DNA from: an uncultured Clostridia bacterium
GTDB lineage: Bacteria; Bacillota; Clostridia; TANB77; CAG-508
DNA length: 19,815 nt
Direction: 5' to 3'
Assembly: GCA_934167365.1 (NCBI GenBank)
Contig: CAKPKU010000022.1
Coordinates: 1 to 19,815, forward strand
A program made the translations under genes and the position numbers. Of the stretch, positions 14,788 to 19,815 are shown piece by piece. The first letter of the stretch is position 1; each line of letters begins with the position of its first letter. The notes beneath the pieces were generated by a model. That model had not been told where the DNA came from. It saw only the letters and a program-made list of their open reading frames with translations, and did no database searches.

Positions 14788-16407
14788 ATGAATTATGATG
14801 AATATATGAAAAAAATCCAATATATAGCAAACATATTAGAGCAAAATAAATATGCAGAAAATATAATAAACAGTAAAGATATTGATGTTGTACAAGATTT
14901 TCAATATATATGTTTAAGTAATGCATCAAATCCAGAGCTAGTTAATGAAATAATAGCTAGATTAGCACAAAATGGAAATGAAAGTGTTGTGCTAAAAAAT
15001 ATAAAAAACATTTCAATGGAAATGTGGAAAGATTTATTTAACAAAAACGAAGCTACTAAAAAAATATTTATAGAAAATTATAATACAATATTTGAAAATA
15101 CGAGTATATTAACATTTCGTGAATTAGAAAAATTTATAGATGACCCAGATACGCGTAGTTTAATTTATAATTCATTTGATTCTGTTATAAAAAAATTATG
15201 TACATATGATAGAGCAGCTCTAATAGCATTGTTAAAATCTAAACCAGATGGTGTAAATCAAATTCATAAAAATATTCAAAGTTTTTTTCAAAAAGGCGAG
15301 TATGATATTTCTACAACATATTCCAAAGTGCTAATAGAGCTAAGTAAAATAGAATCAATTTCTAAATTAGAAATTTTAAATGCATGTAGCCAAAATCTTG
15401 CAGAAATGCTTAATAGAGAAACTGCAATTGATAATGAAACAAACAAATTACTTAATTGGTTATACGATACCTTTGAAGAAACAAAAATGATAGCAGAAGA
15501 TAGGGCAGATATAAAAAATAATATAGATAAAGCAATTTTGCAGAATTTTGAATATATATTAGATAAATCAAATTATGATAAAAATACAATAAAAATACTA
15601 AAACAATTTGATTGTACAAGGGCAAAATTTGAAAATAATAAAAATCATTATATAGATAAATCTAATAAAGCAAATAATGAAGATATTAGTTATACTATCA
15701 ATATACCAAATATACACTTATATCAAAATAAAAAAGATGACAAAATACCTAATATAGTTCCATTTGAAACAAGCAAAAAAATAGAAGATATAAATGAAAA
15801 TAATGATGAAGTAAATTTACTAGAGCTGTTTGAAATAGAAAATGAAGAGGAATATCAAGATAAAGATTCAAATATTATAAACTTTGAGGAAGAAAAGAAT
15901 AAAGTAAATTATACGAATTCTGCTAATGAATTTAAAACATTAGTTAACCAAGACAAATTAAAAAATAATGAATTAAAGAATGAGAATTTAAAAATTAATG
16001 AAATAAATTTGGCTGATATTAATAAAGAAAAAAATAATACTCTAGATGAAAGCATTAAAAAGTTAATAGTAGCTAACATAGAAGAAACTGATAGAATAAT
16101 AGAAAAAGCATTAAAAAAAGATAAAATTGAAGAAGATATAGAGCATAATTATAATAAATTTGTAAAAAAATTGGAGCCTACAATACAAAAAGTGCAAAAT
16201 GTCAGTGGGCAAGTGAAGACAGAAACAATAGATAGTAAAGAGCAAAATGAAGTAAATGAAATTCAAAAACAAGAGCCAACAGAGCTAATTACTACAAATG
16301 AAAACTTGGATTTTCCACCTAAAGAAAATTTATTTAAGAGAATATGGAATAAAATTGCTAGATTACTGAAAATAAATAATGTAGAAAAAGATGATATAAA
16401 ACAATAG
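14788..16407 (+). CDS. Large acidic protein of unknown function
   Basis: I do not recognise this 539-residue protein. It has no signal peptide. Residues 1-280 look like packed alpha-helices, perhaps helical repeats (LVNEIIARLAQNGNESVVLKNI is one example). Residues about 290-500 are rich in Asn, Asp, Glu and Lys with low complexity, probably disordered. The end is different: ENLFKRIWNKIARLLKINN (about 514-532) would be an amphipathic helix with Phe, Trp, Ile and Leu on one face and Lys/Arg on the other, like membrane-targeting helices. A cytoplasmic protein tethered to the inner membrane face is therefore plausible. GGAGG lies nine bases before the ATG. The gene stands alone, divergent from the T-box operon, and no terminator follows it before the next promoter. 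Confidence 0.7.
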   Translation: MNYDEYMKKIQYIANILEQNKYAENIINSKDIDVVQDFQYICLSNASNPELVNEIIARLAQNGNESVVLKNIKNISMEMWKDLFNKNEATKKIFIENYNTIFENTSILTFRELEKFIDDPDTRSLIYNSFDSVIKKLCTYDRAALIALLKSKPDGVNQIHKNIQSFFQKGEYDISTTYSKVLIELSKIESISKLEILNACSQNLAEMLNRETAIDNETNKLLNWLYDTFEETKMIAEDRADIKNNIDKAILQNFEYILDKSNYDKNTIKILKQFDCTRAKFENNKNHYIDKSNKANNEDISYTINIPNIHLYQNKKDDKIPNIVPFETSKKIEDINENNDEVNLLELFEIENEEEYQDKDSNIINFEEEKNKVNYTNSANEFKTLVNQDKLKNNELKNENLKINEINLADINKEKNNTLDESIKKLIVANIEETDRIIEKALKKDKIEEDIEHNYNKFVKKLEPTIQKVQNVSGQVKTETIDSKEQNEVNEIQKQEPTELITTNENLDFPPKENLFKRIWNKIARLLKINNVEKDDIKQ

Positions 16408-16422
16408 AATTCAAAAAAATAC

Positions 16423-16452
16423 TTGACAATAGTAAACATAATATAGTACAAT
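16423..16452 (+). promoter_or_regulatory. Strong SigA-type promoter of the 120-residue gene
   Basis: TTGACA at 16423-16428, 18 bases, then TACAAT at 16447-16452. Transcription would begin near 16460, just before the leader hairpins. Confidence 0.75.
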
Positions 16453-16462
16453 AATACATATT

Positions 16463-16520
16463 GGACAATACGGTCCACCGCTCATTAGAGCGAAGTTTTT
16501 TAACCGCACAGTATTTGTGC
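16463..16520 (+). promoter_or_regulatory. Structured leader with three hairpins
   Basis: Three stems follow in order: GGAC/GTCC (16463-16476), CGCTC/GAGCG (16479-16492, loop ATTA) and GCACA/TGTGC (16506-16520, loop GTATT). The second is followed by AAG and six T residues (16496-16501), so it could act as a terminator or attenuator. The third ends one base before AGGAGG (16521-16526 region). I do not recognise it as a known riboswitch. Confidence 0.55.
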
Positions 16521-16532
16521 AGGAGGTATACA

Positions 16533-16895
16533 ATGAACATTTTATGGTTAAGTCGTCATTGCATGACAAGTGAGCAGCTCAACGATTTAAAACGTATTTA
16601 CGGCGATGATATCAATGTAAAACAATATGGAGAATCTGTTAAAGATTGGAGGGAAGTTTGCGAGATAGGTTCAGACTGTGAGATTTTCGCAGTTGTCCTT
16701 CCCCCTTCGATTTTAGGTGACTTAACAAACCCAAGAAATAATGAAAAACCGATAATACGTGCCAAGGCCAACCGTATCCCAACAGGAAAAAAGGTTGTAA
16801 ACCCTGCGACCGGAAACGAGGAAAGTGAGTTTATGTTTGTGCATGAATATTGGGAACTTGTTGAAAAAATCGAGGTGGTCACTAGAAGACTATAA
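16533..16895 (+). CDS. Small protein of unknown function, probably acquired
   Basis: A 120-residue protein beginning MNILWLSRHCMTSEQLNDLK, with AVVLPPSILGDL, KPIIRAKANRIPTG and VNPATGNEESEFMFVHEYWE further on. The alternation of hydrophobic strands and charged helices suggests a small alpha/beta fold. It seems similar to orphan proteins I recall from mobile elements of gut Firmicutes, but I cannot name a family. ATG 16533 follows AGGAGG at six bases; an in-frame ATG at 16461 would run through the leader hairpins. GC is about 40% by hand count of sample lines against 20-30% nearby, and codons CGT, CCC, GTC, TGC and GCG, rare in the neighbours, are frequent. It has its own promoter, leader and terminator, like a self-contained cassette. 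Confidence 0.75.
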   Translation: MNILWLSRHCMTSEQLNDLKRIYGDDINVKQYGESVKDWREVCEIGSDCEIFAVVLPPSILGDLTNPRNNEKPIIRAKANRIPTGKKVVNPATGNEESEFMFVHEYWELVEKIEVVTRRL

Positions 16896-16925
16896 AAACT
16901 GATTTTTTTAACTAAAAATCAAATG

Positions 16926-16953
16926 GGCTCTGTTATGCAGAGCCTATTTTTTT
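16926..16953 (+). terminator. Intrinsic terminator of the 120-residue gene
   Basis: GGCTCTG (16926-16932) and CAGAGCC (16938-16944) form a perfect 7-bp stem with loop TTATG, followed by TATTTTTTT. Confidence 0.9.
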
Positions 16954-16958
16954 ATGTC

Positions 16959-17010
16959 GAAAAATGTCGAACTTTGACATACGATTTTTCTGGTAAAATT
17001 CGACTTTTTC
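16959..17010. repeat. Nested inverted repeats after the acquired gene
   Basis: GAAAAATGTCGAA (16959-16971) and TTCGACTTTTTC (16999-17010) are inverted copies differing by one inserted base. Between them GATTTTTC (16983-16990) repeats the same theme, and TGTCGAACTTTGACA (16965-16979) is a near-palindrome. The cluster lies between the terminator of the acquired gene and the YHYH gene and could be a recombinase or relaxase site or an operator. Confidence 0.6.
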
Positions 17011-17020
17011 TGATAATATG

Positions 17021-17038
17021 ATCCCAATAGAGGGGGAT
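17021..17038 (+). promoter_or_regulatory. Hairpin masking the ribosome binding site of the YHYH gene
   Basis: ATCCC (17021-17025) can pair with GGGAT (17034-17038), enclosing most of the site AGGGGG (17031-17036) that serves ATG 17043. Only 5 bp, so its strength in vivo is uncertain. Confidence 0.35.
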
Positions 17039-17042
17039 GCAT

Positions 17043-18026
17043 ATGAAAAATAAATTGAAAGGATTATTAAAAATACTAATATTATCAGCAATATTGTTAG
17101 CCATACCAACAACTCAATTTGCTCACTCAGGAAGAACCGATAGTTCAGGAGGTCATAAAGATAATAAAAATGTAAGCGGACTAGGTAGCTATCATTATCA
17201 TTGTGGAGGAAATCCAGCTCATTTGCATGAAGGAGGAGTTTGTCCATATGGTGGAAGTGCAAAATCTACAACAACTCAAAAATCAAAAAGTAATAATACA
17301 TCCACAAAATCAAACAGCAAGTCAACTTCTACATCAACAAAAGCTACAACTGAAACAAATGAATCATCTAGCACAACTAATGATTCCACAAATCAAAATA
17401 TAGAAGTTGAAAATGTGATATTAAATTCTTCAAAGCGAAAAATTGAAATTAACGAAGAGCTGACTATTACAGCCACAATAATGCCTGATCTTGCAACTGA
17501 TAAAACTATAACATGGAAAAGCTCTGATGAATCTATTGCAACAGTTTCTGATACAGGTGTAGTAAAGGCTATTAAAGCAGGATCTGTTTCAATAAGTGCT
17601 ACATCAAAAAATGGAAAATATGGTACTATAAATATAACTGTCAATACACCTAAAATAGATGTTACAGAGCTTAATTTAGATGAGAGCGATTTAGCATTAG
17701 AAGCAGGAAAAGAAAATCGAATAGTTGCTAATATTCTTCCATATGAAGCTACTGATAAAACAATTAAATGGACTTCTTCAGACAGTGAAGTAGCACGAGT
17801 TGAAAACGGAAAGGTAATAGCACTAAAAGCAGGAGAAGTAACTATCACAGCTGAAACAGCAAATGGTATAACAAAAACATGCCATGTAAAAGTAGCTGAA
17901 CCAGCAAAATCCGCAGTAACTCAAAATTCAACAGAAAATAATACATCAGCAGCATTAGGGGGTGTTGTTTTAGGAGCAGGTATTGTAGGAGCTGGAGTAC
18001 TAGGATTTAAAAAGTTGAAAAAATAG
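17043..18026 (+). CDS. Secreted YHYH-motif protein with two bacterial Ig-like (Big_2) domains
   Basis: A 327-residue secreted protein. Residues 1-27 form a signal peptide, with cleavage probably after QFA. Next comes a compact His/Cys segment, HSGRTDSSGGH...GSYHYHCGG...AHLHEGGVCPY (about 28-69), the conserved YHYH module found at the start of many Clostridia surface proteins; its His and Cys residues suggest metal binding. A Ser/Thr-rich linker follows, then two Big_2 domains (about 120-200 and 205-290), each with the hallmark WKSSDESIATV or WTSSDSEVARV. The end (ALGGVVLGAGIVGAGVLGF then KKLKK) is one membrane helix plus a positive stop, without an LPxTG motif, so it is likely membrane-anchored at the C-terminus. 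ATG 17043 is preferred over 17037, which abuts the GGGGG site. Confidence 0.85.
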   Translation: MKNKLKGLLKILILSAILLAIPTTQFAHSGRTDSSGGHKDNKNVSGLGSYHYHCGGNPAHLHEGGVCPYGGSAKSTTTQKSKSNNTSTKSNSKSTSTSTKATTETNESSSTTNDSTNQNIEVENVILNSSKRKIEINEELTITATIMPDLATDKTITWKSSDESIATVSDTGVVKAIKAGSVSISATSKNGKYGTINITVNTPKIDVTELNLDESDLALEAGKENRIVANILPYEATDKTIKWTSSDSEVARVENGKVIALKAGEVTITAETANGITKTCHVKVAEPAKSAVTQNSTENNTSAALGGVVLGAGIVGAGVLGFKKLKK

Positions 18027-18050
18027 ATTAAATATTAATTAAAAAAGCAA

Positions 18051-18083
18051 AACAGAGCCTATATTATGTGAGCTCTGTTTTTA
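18051..18083 (+). terminator. Intrinsic terminator of the YHYH gene
   Basis: AACAGAGC (18051-18058) and GCTCTGTT (18072-18079) form a perfect 8-bp stem, followed by TTTATTT. Confidence 0.85.
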
Positions 18084-18312
18084 TTTGCATTAACAATAAT
18101 ATTAGTTAAATCACATAAATCATTATGTTATTGTTATAAAAAAAATATAGAAAGCTTTACTTTAAAAAGTCAGTAATGTAAAATGATGTTATAAAATTTT
18201 ACAATTAAAAAAGGAGGGGAATAAAAGGAAAATGTTGCTAAAAATGTAAAGCAATATTATGAAGTAAAAAGCACTGTGTGTGAATTAAATTGATTAAGGA
18301 GGAATATGTAAA

Positions 18313-18744
18313 GTGAAAAATAAAATTTTAAGTATTGCATTAGTATTTGTTATATTATTAGGAGCTACATATATATTAACTGGTTGTGAAAGTAGTGAGA
18401 AAAGTGAATCTAGTAAAACCGAAAAGAAGTATTCAGAGCTAATAACAGCTGTTAGAGAAAATACAACATCAAAGGAGCATAAAATAGGTGAAATAGTTGA
18501 TTATGCAATAAAAGATGGAAAATGGGAAGAAGAATATTATACTTCTACTGAAAGATATGTTAAAGTAACAGGAACTGATAAGGAATCTGGTGAAGAAGTT
18601 ACAATTGCATGGCTAGTATCATTAAATAAAAATGGAGTTGAAAAAATTGATTATGGTTATTATACAAAAGACGGAAATAATGGAACAATGCTAGGTTGTG
18701 CTCAATATTTACTTAAATATGAAACTGAATTATATGAGAAATAA
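18313..18744 (+). CDS. Small putative lipoprotein
   Basis: A 143-residue protein starting at GTG, ten bases after AGGAGG (18297-18302). The signal MKNKILSIALVFVILLGATY ends in the lipobox LTGC, so Cys25 would be lipidated. After a Ser/Lys/Glu linker (26-40), the mature part (ELITAVRENTTSKEHKIGEIVDYAIKDGKWEEEYY...VKVTGTDKESGEEVTIAWLVSL) is a single small domain, possibly of the kind found in secreted proteins that bind peptides or inhibitors; I do not recognise it. An ATG directly followed by TAA lies at 18306-18311, between the ribosome binding site and the GTG. It stands alone, ended by a terminator shared with rpsI. Confidence 0.75.
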   Translation: MKNKILSIALVFVILLGATYILTGCESSEKSESSKTEKKYSELITAVRENTTSKEHKIGEIVDYAIKDGKWEEEYYTSTERYVKVTGTDKESGEEVTIAWLVSLNKNGVEKIDYGYYTKDGNNGTMLGCAQYLLKYETELYEK

Positions 18745-18749
18745 ATAAA

Positions 18750-18790
18750 AGAAACCCAAGTTGATTTGACAACATAGGGTTTCTTTTTTG
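18750..18790. terminator. Bidirectional terminator
   Basis: AGAAACCC (18750-18757) and GGGTTTCT (18777-18784) pair, with an inner GTTG/CAAC stem, and T-rich runs follow on both strands. It serves the lipoprotein gene and rpsI. Confidence 0.9.
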
Positions 18791-18823
18791 TATAACTTTT
18801 TGTTTGAGCAAAAAGATTTGTAA

Positions 18824-19228
18824 TTATCTTTTTGAAAATTGTGGAGCTTTTCTAGCTTTTTTAAGACCGTATTTCTTTCTTTCTTTCATACGAGAATCTC
18901 TTGTTAAGAATCCGTTTGATTTTAAAGTTGGTCTGTATTCATCAGAATTTACTTCTAATAAAGCTCTTGAAATTCCATGACGGATAGCTCCAGCTTGTCC
19001 TGTAAAACCTCCACCTTTTACTGTACATATAACATCATAGTTTGCAGATGTTTCTGTAACTGTTAATGGTTGTCTTACTATATATTTTAGAGTTTCTGCT
19101 CCAAAATATTCATCGATATCTCTACCATTTATTGTAATTTTTCCATTTCCTTCTACTAATCTAACTCTAGCTATTGAACTTTTTCTTCTACCTGTACCAT
19201 AGAATACTGAATTATTTGTATTAGCCAT
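18824..19228 (-). CDS. rpsI: Small-subunit ribosomal protein uS9 (S9)
   Basis: A 134-residue protein of the 30S head whose C-terminal tail reaches the P-site tRNA. FYGTGRRKSSIARVRLVEGNGKITINGRD near the start, TVKGGGFTGQAGAIRHGISRAL in the middle and the basic tail ending KAPQFSKR are all family hallmarks. The start codon follows GGGAGG. It is the second gene of the conserved rplM-rpsI pair, 26 bases after rplM, and ends at the bidirectional terminator at 18750-18790. Confidence 0.98.
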   Translation of the reverse strand: MANTNNSVFYGTGRRKSSIARVRLVEGNGKITINGRDIDEYFGAETLKYIVRQPLTVTETSANYDVICTVKGGGFTGQAGAIRHGISRALLEVNSDEYRPTLKSNGFLTRDSRMKERKKYGLKKARKAPQFSKR

Positions 19229-19254
19229 TTTTATTTTCCTCCCTTAATTATTAA

Positions 19255-19689
19255 TTAGAAATTCCATACTTCTGGTTTTTGTGCTGCGTTTTCATGTTCG
19301 CTTCCAGCATAAATTCTTACTTTCTTTAACATTTGTCTTCCTAAGCTATTTTTTGGAAGCATTCCTTTTATAGCTAACATCATCATTTTTTCTGGAGATT
19401 TTGAAAGCATTTCTCTAGCTGTTGTTTCTTTCATTCCTCCGATATATCCTGAGTGATGTCTATAAATTTTTTGATCTAATTTGTGACCTGTAAGAACTAT
19501 GTCATTACAATTTAATATAATAACATGATCTCCGTTATCTAAATTTGGTGTGTAAGTTGGTTTGTGTTTTCCTCTTAATAATTTAGCTGCTTCACTAGCA
19601 ACTCTACCTAATGGTTTATTGGCAGCATCAATTATATACCATTTGCTTTCAATTTCACTTTTCTTTAAACTATATGTAGTATTATTCAT
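19255..19689 (-). CDS. rplM: Large-subunit ribosomal protein uL13 (L13)
   Basis: A 144-residue 50S protein that binds 23S rRNA early in assembly. WYIIDAANKPLGRVASEAAKLLRGKHKPTYTP, GDHVIILNCNDIVLTG, KIYRHHSGYIGGMKE and MLPKNSLGRQMLKKVRIYAG match the family over its whole length. GGAGGG lies upstream of the ATG. It heads the rplM-rpsI operon; its promoter is probably beyond the right edge of the window or in the last bases. Confidence 0.98.
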   Translation of the reverse strand: MNNTTYSLKKSEIESKWYIIDAANKPLGRVASEAAKLLRGKHKPTYTPNLDNGDHVIILNCNDIVLTGHKLDQKIYRHHSGYIGGMKETTAREMLSKSPEKMMMLAIKGMLPKNSLGRQMLKKVRIYAGSEHENAAQKPEVWNF

Positions 19690-19737
19690 GGTAAAAAATA
19701 CCCTCCATTCATTAAAATATTTATAATTATTTATATG

Positions 19738-19769
19738 AAACTTAAAATTAAACCACCGGGGAGAAGTTT
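19738..19769 (-). promoter_or_regulatory. Possible autoregulatory leader hairpin of rplM
   Basis: AAACTT (19738-19743) and AAGTTT (19764-19769) enclose a 20-base loop carrying CCCCGG. In Firmicutes an L13 leader structure is known upstream of rplM. I see position and a possible stem but cannot confirm the consensus. The remaining bases to 19815 show no gene I can support. Confidence 0.3.
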
Positions 19770-19815
19770 GACCCTAAGTCATATTTAAATTTAATTGCTT
19801 TACCATTTTATTACA

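Noticed and set aside
16461..16532. An N-terminal extension of the 120-residue protein from ATG 16461
   Set aside because: It would translate all three leader hairpins and ignore AGGAGG at six bases from ATG 16533.
17393..17848. A 151-residue open frame on the minus strand
   Set aside because: It is the mirror of the Ig-like repeats of the plus-strand gene and has no independent signal.
1..19815. CRISPR arrays, tRNA or rRNA genes, transposases
   Set aside because: No regularly spaced repeats, tRNA-like cloverleaf, rRNA stretch or transposase motif was seen on either strand.

Overview
The window is very AT-rich (roughly 25-30% GC by eye) and carries Gram-positive hallmarks: strong AGGAGG ribosome binding sites, TTGACA/TATAAT promoters, a T-box leader ahead of a seryl-tRNA synthetase operon, spoVG behind a SigH-type promoter, EngB, MurC, the rplM-rpsI pair and lipoproteins with lipoboxes. 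This points to an anaerobic Firmicute of the Clostridia, probably a host-associated lineage; I cannot name a species. Genes sit in short units on both strands, separated by clear intrinsic terminators, several of them shared by convergent genes.

Layout. 1-378: promoter and about 250 nt of leader with a possible 13-codon leader peptide, a hairpin and a weak intrinsic terminator. 379-3899: two half-size ABC exporters that fit together as a heterodimer with one degenerate and one intact ATPase site. 4008-6117: a divergent FtsZ that stops at the end of its globular core, followed 25 bases later by a membrane-anchored transglutaminase-like protein. 6231-7634 (minus): murC. 7937-8215: spoVG with a textbook SigH promoter. 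8436-8963 (minus): HD-domain protein. 9144-11845: two secreted or membrane-anchored proteins in tandem. 11970-14335 (minus): engB, and a DUF1653 gene plus serS under a T-box. 14788-16407: a large unrecognised acidic protein with a C-terminal amphipathic helix. 16423-17040: an island of clearly different base composition with its own promoter, a structured leader, a 120-residue protein of unknown function and inverted repeats. 17043-18744: a secreted YHYH/Ig-like protein and a small lipoprotein. 18824-19689 (minus): rpsI and rplM.

Most of the region is chromosomal housekeeping (cell wall, translation, ribosome assembly) with lineage-specific surface genes between. The items most worth a second look are the tail-less FtsZ paired with a transglutaminase-like protein, the possible ribosome-sensing attenuator in front of the ABC exporter, the compositionally foreign 120-residue gene with its three leader hairpins and flanking inverted repeats, the unrecognised 539-residue protein, and a 24-base intergenic motif present twice with one mismatch.
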